Shown one piece after another: positions 1-11,500 of a DNA stretch of 64,000 nt. This stretch comes from Agrypnia vestita (lineage: Eukaryota; Arthropoda; Insecta; Trichoptera; Phryganeidae), in assembly GCA_016648135.1 (NCBI GenBank), contig JADDOH010002610.1, forward strand, positions 80,654 to 144,653. Reading direction: 5' to 3'. The position numbers and the translations under genes were made by a program. Position 1 is the first letter of the stretch, and each line of letters opens with the position of its first letter. A model generated the notes under the pieces. It searched no databases, was not told where the DNA came from, and saw only the letters and a list, made by a program, of their open reading frames with translations.

Positions 1-273
1 GTCAAAGAAATAAAGGTAAAAGGGGAATAAGGAATGGATAGGAAAGGACAGATCTACTAAGTAAAAAAGAGAAGAGATAAGAAGAAAAAGTAGTGCAAAA
101 GATATATGTATAGCATAAAGATATCTGATCAATACATCTGCATAAACATAAACGAGGTCTGGACAAAAGAAAAAAAGATGAATTAAAGAAAGATACAAGA
201 TAAAAATTACATTTACGAAGTCTGGTCAAAAGAAAGAAAATATAGTTATGGAGATGTGTGACACGAAAGTTTG

Positions 274-401
274 CAGAATATTTTGAGTATGTCCAAATTT
301 TTCAGAACAGTACTGGATTTTTGTCACAGGGACATCATTAATCAATCAATCAATGTATTATGGATTCTGAAAAATTTAGACAAACTCAAAATATTCGGAA
401 T
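274..401. repeat. Foldback hairpin (MITE-like)
   Basis: The segment around CAGAATATTTTGAGTATGTC returns as its reverse complement near 367-401, giving arms of about 34 bases around a roughly 60-base centre. No terminal motif was recognised. Confidence 0.5.
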
Positions 402-429
402 GAAAATATTGGTCTTAAGGTAATTAATG

Positions 430-800
430 CTTATAACTCGGAAGAATCTCATTACACATATAAAGTATATTGCTAAAAATTCCAAAAAATCATAAAATAG
501 ATATCTCATTAGTGACCTCTGTGGTCATTTAAGGGAAATGAAAAGCTTTGGATGCCGGTCGCTAAGGTTTGTTGCAACATATACGGAACATGTCGTATAA
601 TTTAAATATATACAACATCCAAATATTTAATAGACATGGTATTCTATCACGGGTGGAAACCGTGAACGTTACATTGTGTAATGTGATCACTTAGCCAGCC
701 GTACGATAGATAGTAGGCCCTATGAACACCCAAAAATTTACATACCTACTTTCCCGTAAAAATATAATTTCGTCTCTGTGAGACATCTATAATATATTGA
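430..800 (+). repeat. Interspersed repeat G, copy 1
   Basis: Shares long stretches with 24240-24565: GATATCTCATTA, GGGTGGAA..TG..ACGTTACA, CAGCCGTA.GATA, GAACACCCAAAAA, and CTACTTTCC..TA with a final GAGACATC. Related pieces lie at 46585-46700 and 62820-62990. Class unknown; no coding capacity. Confidence 0.6.
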
Positions 801-804
801 TTGA

Positions 805-1200
805 TCAAAGTTTGAATTTTTTTTCAATATTTCTGACTTCTTTTTTGTAAAGCTTTGGACTATCGTTACAGTAACTTATATTGAATATGAAAAATTCATT
901 CCCTTTAAAACCTTCCAATTCCAATTGAAAAACTTTCCAATTGGAATTTTTGCAGGGTTTTATCATTTTACTCAACTTGTATTGAAACAAACTAATTTTT
1001 CGTAATCGATATAAGTGACTGTAATGATTGTTCAATATTTTGCAAAATACAAATCATAAATTTTGAAAAAAAAATGCAAATTTTGATATTTCATATCTCA
1101 ATAATTGTTTATAACTCATGGTTGCTTGAACACTTTCGGTTCATAATCGAGGCAGGAATCCATGTGTAAATTATTGTGGGCTGGCTCTATTACATCCTGT
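805..1200 (-). mobile_element. Foldback MITE A, partial diverged copy
   Basis: Matches the family seen complete at 9777-10306. It has the TTTTTTTCAATATTTCTGACTT block, CAGTAACTTATATTGAATATG and an AATTGGAATT centre, and ends near GAGGCAGGAATC. Confidence 0.6.
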
Positions 1201-1289
1201 AATATGTATATTAATTAAATTAATTAAGAGTAAGTTTGTAACGTATTGGTTATTCATTAAATAAATTGAATTTAGATAAGCTTTTAACT

Positions 1290-1835
1290 TGTCCATATGA
1301 TTTTCTTTGATCGCGATATGCAACACTGGAGACGGTATCGCGTCACAAGCTCCGTTCGCTACCGCCCGGGAAAATCGCGTGACGCTTATTGGCCAGGCAA
1401 ACAAACGAGAACCGAGTTTTTCGGTTCCGTGTCGGGCGCTAAAGTGATAAATAAATGTCAGCGCGCACAATGGCGCCAAGTGCGATTTTCCGTTGCACCC
1501 AATTACGGGAGTCGATTGCTTGTGACATTGGAATACGACCCTTAAGTGGCCGCCGGTTTCGAAAACAAGGCAATAACTTCTCATACACTTCGGACGCCTT
1601 CGTTCACGGCGCGAATTACACAACCGTCTCGTGGGTCGTTTCGTTTATCGGCGGAAGAGGCGTTTTGCAGTTCGGCCCAGTCGAGATTTTCAGCAATGCG
1701 GTCGGTAACATTTGCCGAGTTTCAAAGTTTTTCTCGTGTTGAGATTAGAACGATCTGGAAGGTGGTCGAATACGCGAACGTGTACCAGAAGAATCGAGAA
1801 TATTTTACAACTGGACCAAACCATGACCTTATTTA
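1290..1835. other. GC-richer unassigned block
   Basis: CpG-containing sequence stands out from the AT-rich surroundings (GATCGCGATATG, GCGCGCACAATGGCGCC). Overlapping short frames on both strands show no family motif, so I do not call a gene. It could be a promoter or a 5' exon region. Confidence 0.3.
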
Positions 1836-2097
1836 ACAACATGCCATTTCTCCGAAAGGATAGGCATATTCTGTTTCTTCTGTCCTTGATCTATCACTCT
1901 GTTTTTCCTTTCGCTTATCTTCTTACGGATTTACACATTTCACCTGTCCTCTTTAAGCGTGCGGTCCGCGTGCCCAAACGACTATATTTATCATTTTTCT
2001 CTATTTAACGCGGAAGATTTATAACATATGTACGTAAAAATCTGAGGACATAATTAAATCTACTTAAAATACTTGTATAAGACCACTTTTGGAGTTT

Positions 2098-2225
2098 TTG
2101 TTATACACGACTAGTTTCGAGAACTACAGATGTTCTCATCTACAGGTGATAATATATTTAACAAGTCTTATAGTATATTATCTTATACTCTTAATTCTTA
2201 TACAAGTATTTTATTTGTATATAAA
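2098..2225 (-). repeat. Structured retroelement-tail repeat, copy 2
   Basis: Read on the minus strand: GATGAGAAC, a 7-base loop, GTTCTC, GAAACTAGTCG, then a tail ending GTGGTCTTATACAAG. It is homologous to 4738-4810. The stem sequence differs but pairing is kept. Confidence 0.5.
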
Positions 2226-2900
2226 TTATCATGTCATTCCACAAAATGCCAAATAATATAAATCTACTATTAGTTCTATCACGTTTAAGTGTGCGGTTAT
2301 CGCGTTAAAGTTTATTTATTAATAAATAGGACTACGTCCGTTACTTCAATAAATAAATAAAAATTATGTTCCTTGTTTTCTTAAATAAATCACTGTGAAA
2401 AGTCCCGTCTGAAACCGGTATCTCAAAAATCATGTTTCGATTGTTATTGTAGCTATGTAACATTGAAGGTTTCTGAACATTCAGAGTATATAGTATAGTT
2501 TTGGAACCAATAACAGATCGATTCAGTATGACAATAGACATATTGAAGTTCTTCCAAGATTTGTTTCAAATATTCAAAAGGCAACGTTACACGCGCGTAA
2601 AGATCAACGTTCTCGGTGTATATAATAGCTCACGGATGAAAATCACGTCCTTTGCATTATTGCTTTTTTCTCAGAAAAGGCCAGATTATAGCTGGAGCGA
2701 TTCATTTGATCGACAGTATGCAACCTGCAACTCGATTCGGCGTTCATTTACAGAACTTTAAACCTATTTTACAAAAGGAACACAAGGCGAAGCAATATCG
2801 GAGAAATTTAGTTTAATATTCCGCGCACAGATGGCGTCTCGTTTCAGATGTATTCACAATAAAACTGCCGAAGGTAAAATGAAATATTCTTGTATCACAT
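2226..2900. other. No recognisable feature
   Basis: AT-rich intergenic sequence; the only longer frame (2501-2761, plus) has no recognisable motif and looks fortuitous. Confidence 0.4.
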
Positions 2901-3135
2901 TTGCATGCACTCTCCCGTGTGATCGCCCTCGCGCGCTGAATACCCTAGCAGCCCTGGTCAGGGGCGTACCTCCTGGACCCTGCACTTGGTGAGGAGCTCA
3001 CGCCGGCCAGTTGCCCCCCAGACGTCCTGGCGTCTCTTCAATACGGATACCGCGGTGGTCTGCAATGACGCCTTTACTCGGACCTTATCGATAATCGGAT
3101 ATAAATAAAAGTCCAGCTTTGCGCCTAACGCGTAC
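2901..3135. other. GC-rich block, possible LINE 5' fragment
   Basis: A sharply GC-richer segment (CCCTGGTCAGGGGCGTACC with a CCTGGTCAGG palindrome, then GGAGCTCACGCCGGCC) with no open frame. Its composition resembles the 5' region of insect LINEs, but I cannot name a family. Confidence 0.25.
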
Positions 3136-3221
3136 ATTTTTTTGGAAAGAAGTTCCTTAACGCGGCTTGCGATAGGAGTTGACTGGTAGAAATCGTCACG
3201 TAAGGAAAAAGCGTTATGCCC

Positions 3222-3345
3222 CCCTCTCTGTCACTCATCTCCGGCCGTTTAATTTCGTTTTTTTAATCGTGAATTCGTACGAAATTACGGACGCTGCACG
3301 TCAGACGGGTCAGACAGATAGACAATTAAATTATTATAATTGGGA
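3222..3345 (+). repeat. SINE-like repeat S3, 3' part, copy 1
   Basis: Shares CATCTCCGGCCGTTTAATTT, GTGAATTCG, AAATTACGGACG and a GACAGA-rich tail with 8205-8450 and 53930-54210. Confidence 0.6.
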
Positions 3346-3547
3346 TGAGACTGTATATTAATATTTTTTAAGAAAAAGTACTATTCATGTGTGAATGCAA
3401 GTGGCAGACTCCAAAATCGGGCAAAGAGTCTTTATTTCACGATTGAAAACCGATTTTGAAAGCATGTTTGTGCGCTTTAGAGGCATTTTCTCATAGTATT
3501 ACTAATAATGATTTTAAAATCTGTAAAACGTCTATCTAAGCTCTATA

Positions 3548-3960
3548 CAGGTGTCCCGTATCTCGACGTCAAGCCGAAATCGGATGATAGGCCAAGTCGT
3601 AATAGTTATCAGAAAAATATTTATAAAATCTAAGTAATGTGTTTTGAAAATTATAAGAATTTAAAAAAATCTACACCCTGTGACGGTCTTTTCACTGCCG
3701 TTGGTACAAATTTTTCTTTATTTTTTTATTATTATGTAATCCTGAATAGTGCCTCTGTAAACTTTTGTCCAAAATTCTAAGCCAACTGCTCCAGCTTGGA
3801 AGAAAATGTCACTTTTTGACCAAAACCAAGTATTCAAAATCAACACTTTGCCCAGTTTTAACTTACTGTTTTTTTAATTTTTTAAAATATTTTTCTGATA
3901 ACTATTGTGACTTGGCCTGTCACCCGATTTCGGCTTGACGTCGAGACACGGGACACCCTG
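3548..3960. mobile_element. TIR MITE with about 80-bp inverted repeats
   Basis: The left end CAGGTGTCCCGTATCTCGAC is mirrored by GTCGAGACACGGGACACCCTG. The arms share CGTCAAGCCGAAATCGG, AGGCCAAGTC and TAGTTATCAGAAAAATATTT. It is flanked by TA on the left. The CAGG terminus and TA target suggest a Tc1/mariner-type non-autonomous element. Confidence 0.8.
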
Positions 3961-4480
3961 CATAAAGCCGATTGCTCGCTGTCAAGGCGTGGATGGCGCT
4001 CCGTAGTAGCTGCTCCGGTCTTGGACACAGAGAAACGAAAAAAAATAGGAAGTTAGGTAAAACGTAATGGCGGCCTAGCTTCTGAAAATCAACGGTTTGA
4101 TTGATGACATTTAGATATCTGATATTAAAAATTTCCCCGTTACGGCCGCAGCTGATGTCTCGCTCGCCTAACTGTTATTGTCGATGATAACTCAGCCGTG
4201 GAATTTCCGTATCTGCAATAATTCCGCATTGATTTCGCGGACCCCGGAATTCTGACAAATATTCCTCTCAACCCCCTCAGTCCCTGGACGCTCGATTTTA
4301 TTTCTCGCGCGTGAATTTATTTATATAATTAAACATCGCGAATAATACAGCCGCGATTATAAAGTCATAAAATAAAAATTAATATTTAATTTATTCAATG
4401 GCTTTATTTATCTCCTGAGTTATAAATGATTACTTACAAAGTCGGTTTCACGACAGAGCGAGCTATTTCATGTCGGTATT
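3961..4480. other. No recognisable feature
   Basis: Mixed-composition intergenic sequence with AT-rich homeodomain-like motifs (TTAATATTTAATTTATT). No coding or repeat evidence. Confidence 0.35.
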
Positions 4481-4730
4481 ATGAATTCGCCTATACGTAG
4501 ATTGCACCGCCTAGGCAATCAATACAGCTCTGTTGATATACTTAAAGTTTCTTTCAGATTATTAATAGTTTTATCGCGTAGTCCAATTCTACGTATATTC
4601 CCCTTCCAATTAACTGCACCCATCCACACCCGCTCCCTTTCACCCAACCCCCACCACAGTTGACTCGCTGTCTCTTTCTTCCCTTAATGCTTTCTCGATT
4701 GTTTGTAATCTGTTTTTGTTTAGTTAATAC

Positions 4731-4815
4731 TGAACCCCGATGAAGACTCAGCTGTGAGTTGAAACTAGTCGTTGTAAACTCAATAAAGTGGTGTTATACA
4801 AATAGTTATTTTATT
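4731..4815 (+). repeat. Structured retroelement-tail repeat, copy 1
   Basis: CCGATGA, a stem GACTCA/TGAGTT, then GAAACTAGTCGT, followed by ACTCAATAAAGTGGTGTTAT. Homologous to the minus-strand copy at 2098-2225. The layout GATGA-stem-GAAAC recalls the hammerhead core described in Penelope-like retroelements, but the full fold is not demonstrated. Confidence 0.5.
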
Positions 4816-4890
4816 TAAAGATATTACGTCTCACCACAATGTGTTCGCTTCGTGTGAAATTTTTATTTTATTTATGTTGACTTTTCGATC

Positions 4891-5015
4891 ATTCCAGACC
4901 TTCGTAGTTTGTTCCCGTCGCTTCCTGACTGTTCTAGACGTTCCTCGAATGTTGTAGCGCATTCCAGAATGCGGTAGTGTGTTCCAGAATGCGGCGGAAG
5001 GTTCTAGAGGTTTCC
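4891..5015. repeat. About 20-bp degenerate repeat with heat-shock-element-like TTCCAGAA motifs
   Basis: Units starting GTTCC/GTTCT recur roughly every 20 bases. Two perfect TTC-nn-GAA pairs occur at 4962-4969 and 4982-4989, with weaker TTCTAGA units at 4932 and 5002. No TATA box or gene lies next to it. Confidence 0.45.
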
Positions 5016-5608
5016 GTGTATTGTCGTCATTAACAAATTACGAGGGATTCCGTATTTAATCTCTTTTACCATTTCGTTACAGTATTTTGGACTCGTTCTA
5101 TTAAAAATAATTTCATCTCACGATGAAAGATGAGTGCTCAAATATCTGCAGCTGAATATCTCAATTAACTCGTTGTTTTAAAGCCACAGTTTGACTTCTC
5201 CAGAACATATTTCAATTTTGAGAACAGGAAATTAATTTTCTAAAAACGTGAATGTATTACAGCGCCTTCAAACACCTCGCGCATAGCCCACATTAAATAA
5301 TTTTTCCTCGCGATGATAATTTATCCGGGACGCAAAGCGTTGATTATCATCCCTCGGCAAACACGGCCGATTTAGCCTCCAACCCCCGCACCCCCCCACC
5401 GCCCATTATGTACGCCACGGAGATTAATAATTAAAGTAAACACGGAGGGAGGAACACCGCCCCCCCCGCCGCGGAGCCGGCTAGGGTAGGATTGGAACAG
5501 TTTCCAGCGTCCGCGAAAAAAATAAATATCTGCCATTTCGATCATTTTAGCATTTTTTTAGCATTTTACATCAAAAAAAATAACCCATAAAAACCAAGTT
5601 TTTACAAT
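5016..5608. other. Non-coding, including GC-rich block 5330-5500
   Basis: C-rich runs and TAATTAAA surrounded by CGGAGGGAGG and GCCGCGGAGCCGGC give an enhancer-like composition. No frame or repeat was recognised. Confidence 0.3.
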
Positions 5609-5817
5609 ACTCCCTTTCTCATTTTCGGGTTTCGTGTCTACCGTATGCGTCGGAATCTCCGTACAACTTGTATGAAAAAACCATTAAAAATTTGGAAAAT
5701 CCATAATTATACCGCTGCTTGCAAAGTTTCAGCTCGATTGGATCGCGGGAAAAGTAAAAATCGACCTTAAGTTTTTTCGTCGAGCAAACAGACGCCACGA
5801 GTTAAAAGAAAGGAAGT
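5609..5817 (-). mobile_element. MITE C (ACTCCCTTTC termini), diverged reverse copy
   Basis: Begins ACTCCCTTTC and ends AAAGGAAGT. The interior carries, in reverse, the family blocks TTTCAGCTCGATTGGATC and GCAAACAGACGCCACGAG that occur forward at 21708-21976. Confidence 0.65.
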
Positions 5818-6089
5818 AAAGAAAGAAGAATGCCATTCGATCACAGGTCGCAGAGACAGCAGGTCACCTCTGTGTATCCTAAACAGACTATTATTTTGAA
5901 CGCGTGTGGAATTATCAATTGTTGCGTCCTTCGTAGATTTTTAGTAACTTTTAGTCACATTTTATCAATTTGTGTATTAACCTTAACATGTAGATATATG
6001 TCGTCGCCATTTTTTTATAGAATTTTTTGAGTTCTACAACATCTCTTTAGAAAGCATTTAAATATCGAAATTCACTTGAAATTGAAATA

Positions 6090-6576
6090 GCGAAAATTGA
6101 CTCCAAAAAAGTTACTTGTGAGCGTTTGGTGGACTAGTGCTGGTGTCGTTCACTACAGCTTTCTTAAATCTGGCCAGACGATTACGGCAGATGTCTATTG
6201 TCAGCAACTGCAAACCATGATGGAAAAGCTAGCTGCTAAACAACCGAGGCTGGTTATTCGCTCTAGGCCACTGCTGCTTCATGATAACGCTAGACCACAC
6301 ACTGCACAACAGACGGCTACCAAATTAGAGGAGCTTCAATTGGAATGTCTAAGACATCCACCGTACTCTCCGGACCTTGCCCCAACAGATTACCATTTTT
6401 TTAGAAATTTGGATAACTTCTTGCAAAGGAAAAAATTCAACTCCGATGGGGCAGTCCAAACCGCCTTCAAAGATTTTATTGATTCCCGTCCGAATGGTTT
6501 TTTTAGTAAAAGGATCAATGAACTACCTGTGAGATGGCAAAAGTGCATAGATAGCAATGGTACATACTTTGATTAA
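6090..6576 (+). pseudogene. Mariner transposase, C-terminal half (5'-truncated)
   Basis: The 159-residue frame from 6097 covers the second half of a mariner (DD34D) transposase. L-L-H-D-N-A-R-P-H carries the second catalytic Asp. Exactly 34 residues separate it from the third Asp in Y-S-P-D-L-A-P-T-D-Y-H-F-F. The first catalytic Asp, the DNA-binding N-terminus and the left terminal repeat are missing, so it cannot be autonomous. The reading frame is otherwise intact to its natural stop, suggesting a fairly young fragment. The ATG at 6097 is simply the first Met in the fragment. Confidence 0.92.
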
Positions 6577-6599
6577 ATAAATATATTATAATAAAAAAA

Positions 6600-7140
6600 A
6601 ATCGGCTTTATGTTCCTCCCATACTAAACGCCAATTTCATATGTAAGGACCTAATATCTCTCTCCGTTAAGGCAGCATTCGTAAAAAACGCATCGCTCGA
6701 CCCATTTTTCGTCGACTTTAGTTGTAAAGCAGGTCACCACGAAAAGCCCTTTTATTTTAACGCCGTAATATATAGCCTATATCCACCCTGAAAGTCCATT
6801 CTAAATATTTGTGAAAGAATTTTTGAAATAGTAGTTTCGGAGATTACGTCCTACGTCAAAACTTTAACTCTTTATGTATTAGTATAGATAAATACGGCCG
6901 CATTCCGAAAGTAAGTAATATTGAGATCTTTATCACAACATTTAATAGACGAAAATAAAAATAAAACTAGACGTAGTTACCTATACGTCGGTGGTTTGGT
7001 CAGAGGGAGAAAGAAGTACATGACGATTATCCGTCAAACGTCAAAGACAACGATATTTCTCTTTTCTATGGTCCAACGCGCCAATGACAAGTTTGCCATA
7101 ATTTTACACCAGGACGCTGAGGGAGAAGAAATTAACATAA
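6600..7140. other. No recognisable gene
   Basis: A possible right mariner end lies around 6590-6660; beyond it, AT-rich sequence without supportable features. Confidence 0.3.
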
Positions 7141-7149
7141 TAGAATAAA

Positions 7150-7375
7150 AATTACGGGTGGATTCCTGCCAAGAAATGAGTCCAAAATTTTCAAGCAACC
7201 ATGCTTTATGGAGATATGTAATATAGAAGTTTGCTTTTCAATATTTCTGACTAATTTTTTTTCAAAAAGTTGAAGTATCACAGCAGTAACTTATATCGAT
7301 TATGAAAAATTCGTCTGGCTCTAATAAAAGTCGAATAAAATGATAAAAACCTCGCAAAATTGCAAAAAAATTTTT
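7150..7375 (+). mobile_element. Foldback MITE A, half copy
   Basis: Matches the left half of the complete copies: GATTCCTGCC, AAAATTTTCAAGCAACCATG, ATGGAGATATG, TTTTTTTCAAAAAG and CAGTAACTTATAT. The right half is missing. Confidence 0.6.
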
Positions 7376-8204
7376 TTACAAGGTGTACAATACATATTGT
7401 ATGTACGGCACATTCTATTGATTCGAGAAAAATAACCAACATTATTAGGATACTGATTTATTGTAAAGAACTGCGGATAACACTCTTGCTATTTCAGTCA
7501 GTTATTTCACATCCGTATGTGGATCAGCTGAGAAAGTGACGCATCGCATTGTAGCATCCGCGAGAAATTTATTTGTATATCGATTGTGCCAAACGCAACA
7601 ATTTTCGCGATATAACAAAGCGTTTAAAGTCCGATATAAAAATGTAGTTGTCAAACCGCTTACAAACGCTTACCACACGCGCGAATCACAATTTGTCAAC
7701 CCACCCCTAGTCCACCGAAAACCACCCTCCACTACAGCGGGTAAAAATTTAACATTGATATTAAATACGTAAAAAAATTGAAATGTTGCGGTGAAGGTCT
7801 GAATAAATCAAATTACGATATTAATTGGTCAATAAAAATGCGATGAATAATATTTAGGAACACGGAACATGGATACAATTTTGTGACTTGTGTTTTGTGC
7901 TGACGTAATATAGAATTTGTAGCTATACTCGTATTATAACTACATATACGAATATTCGCGATTGATTGACCTTGGAGCCCGCGCACTCTGTACTTGCGCG
8001 GTACTTTTATTTTGTTGTGTATCTTTTTAATTCATAATTGCAAATCATTGATTGTCTATCCGGTATTGTATCAATTAAGATTAATTATAAAAATCTCACA
8101 GAGGCGAAGCTTATATACATGGTAAACGTGTATGGAAGTCTTTATAGGCCTGTGACCTGTGTGAGCTGGCTTAGGCGATCACTTTACACATTGCGACATT
8201 CCCA
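7376..8204. other. No recognisable feature
   Basis: AT-rich intergenic sequence; the frame at 7536-7772 shows no family motif. Confidence 0.35.
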
Positions 8205-8450
8205 AAAATACCGGTCAAAAATTACGGAACATTGGTCGCGTCGTTGCTGAACCCTAGTATATACATATTTGTAGTATATTTTTGGCGATCCACTGTGAGA
8301 CGGCGCTAGCAACGTGCGCTAGGCGGTGGGTTCAAGCCTCATCTCTGGCCGTTTAATTTGTTTTTTTCAGCCGTGAATTCGAAAGAAATTACGGACGTTA
8401 CATAAAGTTACGGACGGAGAGAAGGACAGACAGTGAAATCATTATGTTTG
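8205..8450 (+). repeat. SINE-like repeat S3, copy 2
   Basis: Shares CGGTCAAAAATTACGGAAC, a B-box-like GGTTCAAGCCTC, the CTGGCCGTTTAATTTG block, GTGAATTCGAA, ATTACGGACGTTACA and a GGACAGACAG tail with 53930-54210. Probably tRNA-derived. Confidence 0.65.
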
Positions 8451-8870
8451 ATTAAAAAAACGTCCATGAAATTATATTACACAGTTCAGTGTCGTTGCCA
8501 AGTCCATTCTAGCCAACCATCTACTCATGCACTGCATACCCACATTACGAATTTCAATCACCTCATATTTTTCTTCCCTTCCCTACCTCCATTTGCTTTA
8601 TTATTTTTCATTTTTTATATTTCACTTCATTATGTTTTATTTATAATTTATTTCATTGTAGCTTATTCTTTAGTGTGGATTTCTATAATAGGTATACATA
8701 TTTCTATCATTATGTTGTTGAGATTCCTAAATAAACAAACAAATAAATAAGGTTAATAACTTTGATTTATTTTCTGGTGTTTTTATTTTCTCAATCTTGA
8801 AAAATCGTTTTCTAATCTAATCGTGTTATTTTCCCAATTGTCATAAAATATTTTACAATACTTTGGCAGA
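8451..8870. other. No recognisable gene
   Basis: T-rich sequence. A 105-residue frame (8433-8750, plus) is dominated by Phe/Leu/Ile from low-complexity DNA and is not convincing. Confidence 0.35.
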
Positions 8871-9295
8871 TGGTGGTATCGGTGTCACCAGTGTGGCGGT
8901 ACGATTTGATGTAACGCGTGTATTCGCGAAGGAATCAGTGTGACTGTGCACCTCTGCCGAAATGCCCAATCAGTCCGATCATGCATCGCTGAAGGCGTGC
9001 ATGTGAAATGTGCGTGAAGGTGCATGACAAGGCTGAGCGGGATGCGATACAGGACGAATAGAAAGAAGTTCTCACAATTAACTCGTCGGTTTATTGAAGT
9101 CACAAAACTTTACATATTGGAGAATGCGTTATACGGAGAGCGAGTTTGAGCGTGGTATCGCGGGCGCCGGTCGGTGAGAGAATGGCGCAGTACCCGGTCG
9201 CGGGCTTCTCATTGGGTGGTTTCCCTCGAGCGCGATTGGTCCATTTGACACGCTCGAGGAACTAGAGTCCAGGCAGGTCTGGCTCACCACAATAC
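8871..9295. other. GC-richer block of unknown origin
   Basis: Contains GTGCATG/CGTGCATGTG repeats and CGCGGGCGCCGGTCGG, plus an inverted-repeat pair around CCCTCGAGCGCG and ACACGCTCGAGG. It may be an LTR or promoter fragment, but no diagnostic motif is present. Confidence 0.25.
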
Positions 9296-9776
9296 GATCA
9301 TTAATTTTGCATTGTAAAATAATGTCACAAAGTTATCAAGAGACAGTAGAATCGCCCTGTTTACTGTTTGAAAAAAATTGGACTGTATAAAGTATGGAAG
9401 TCTGTCTTGTAGCGATAAAACCAAAGTGTACACTCGCAGATAAAAGAATATTGTTAATCGTTGGGACGTAGCACAAATATTCACTTTCATTTGGTTATAC
9501 ACGAAATTAATTTATTATTAATGGTTTGATGTCCAAAAAACTTAATTACTTGCTGGCAGACTCGCTCGCACGAGGTGACATTTTAGGCTGATTACAGCAA
9601 GGATGGCGGGGAAAGGAAGGGCAAGGAAACAGGAAAGGAGTGCATTTTGCACCTAACAGACCGGTTGATCTAATATTATATCCTTATTTTAAATAAAATA
9701 ATTCTTAATATTATATTTTTGAAGTTACACTTTTTTGGCGTATTTAGGGTAAATTTTTTAGTGTAACGAATATATA

Positions 9777-10306
9777 CAGGGTTATTTGGAAAACATTAAT
9801 AATCTCGCAGGACTATATTCCTGCCTTGATTGTGAGTCGAAAATGTTCAAGCTATTATGACCTAATATCAATAGTTAGGGAGATATGCGACATCAAAGTT
9901 TGCATTTTTTGTCAATATTTCTGACTTATTTTTTATAAAACGTTGGACTATCATTACAGTAACTTATATTGAATATGAAAAATTCATTCCCTTTAATACA
10001 AGTCAAATAAAATAGTGAAAACCTTCGAATTCCAATTGGAAAATATTCCAGTTGAAAATTTTTTAGGTTTATTATCATTTAATTTGCTTGTATTGAAACG
10101 AATGGATTTTCCGTAATCGATATAAGTTACTATAATGATAGTCCAACGTTTTACAAAAAAAAAGTCAGAAATATTGACAAAAAATGCAAACTTTGATGTG
10201 GCATATCTCCATAGCCATCGATATTAGGTCATGATAGCTACAACATTTTCAACTCATAATCAAGGCAGGAATATAGTCCTGCGAGGTTTAAATGTTTTCC
10301 AAATAT
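9777..10306. mobile_element. Foldback MITE A, near-complete copy
   Basis: Starts CAGGGTTATTTGGAAAAC after TA. The arms of about 240 bp are inverted (CCTGCCTTGATTGTGAGTCG against CATAATCAAGGCAGG). The centre is CCAATTGG-like. The right end is missing the final CCCTG. It has no coding capacity. Confidence 0.8.
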
Positions 10307-10440
10307 ATAGCGGAAATGCGAGACCATGAAGTTAGTTGTTAAAATGATATTTTAATATGCAACGAAATTTTTTGTACTTGAACTGTAGCATTTTTTGTAC
10401 ACATGCAACTTGCAATTCCCACTTAATTGACGATAAGTAT

Positions 10441-10640
10441 GTTCCGATTTTTATTTGCCTTGTAGGCAGAGAAGAGGTTTTGTGCGGACGCCTCCCCGTC
10501 CCGCTCGCATTCCCACGAGTGTCAGCGGGGCGGTGAGTACGGCCACTTTAGCATTTAAAAAATGCCGAACTTGGGTGGCAAAAGTTTAGGGCCGATATGG
10601 CTATTGCTCATATAACAACCCTGGATGTATGGTGGATCCC
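10441..10640. repeat. Dispersed repeat with CTCATATAACAACCCTGG motif
   Basis: GCTCATATAACAACCCTGG recurs at 59918-59936 (one base different), and the GTGCGGACGCCTCC block is echoed in reverse near 43024. Probably a retroelement tail; family not identified. Confidence 0.4.
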
Positions 10641-11500
10641 TCTTCTCTATGCAGCGAAATGCGCACCAGAAGTTAGCCGCCAAGGCGAATAAAATGTGTA
10701 TGTTTTATATTTTGTTGTTGTTGTTGCGAAACTTTCAAAAGTTTATTCCCTTAAAATTAGTATTACAATAATATAAATAATGTACTGTCGTCCATCTTGA
10801 ATCGAGTACCAATCACAAAGATACTTAATTCAAAATCTGACGAATGATTGGTTATGGAATCGAAAATTAGAACGGTTTATTGAATCGCGATTTTAGCGGT
10901 GTAATCGAAATGACAAAACGGGACTTCTCATACAAATTTCTGTATTTCATGTTATTGTCGATGTTTGACCTGCGTTCAGCTGCGTCTGACGGACTTTCGT
11001 CAGTTTGGAAATGTCCGCTGGTAACACCTTGAATTTACCATACGATTCATGACATCAAATTTTTAATAATGAAGACGATGACGTCTATTGCGAAACCTCA
11101 GAGAAAGTCGCCGTGGTCGTGGTAATGTATATTTTAACATTTGTATAGTTTTTTCTATAATATTGTTTTAATGCGTCGGTTTCATGTGTGCCGAAGAAGT
11201 GTAACCTCTAACGCGTGTACATAGGTACTCACACACCATTTTTTAATCCTATTTTTGGGACTGTTGAGGTGATCTCGTTCAATTTTAGCTCCTACTCCTT
11301 CCACGCATCTACCCGTGTCCTTTGAGTTAAGTATCCTACATTGTCGTAAACATCTTTTACCTTTTCGCTCGAATAGGGTAGTTTCACATCTTGACATATA
11401 ATTTGGTAATGACGCCGAAATGAGCAGGTGTACTGCGCAGGTCTTCTAATTTTGAAATACAGTTAACAGCGAGCATAATACTTAACCTAAGCGTCTTCAG
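10641..11500. other. No recognisable feature
   Basis: Intergenic sequence with short TTG repeats near 10711; no supportable gene. Confidence 0.35.

Noticed and set aside
1171..1836. Overlapping 82-150-residue ORFs on both strands
   Set aside because: Mutually overlapping frames in a GC-richer block without motif, splice context or codon bias; one runs into MITE sequence.
8433..8750. 105-residue Phe/Leu/Ile-rich ORF as a membrane protein
   Set aside because: Hydrophobicity comes from T-rich low-complexity DNA and the start lies in the GACAG tail of SINE S3.
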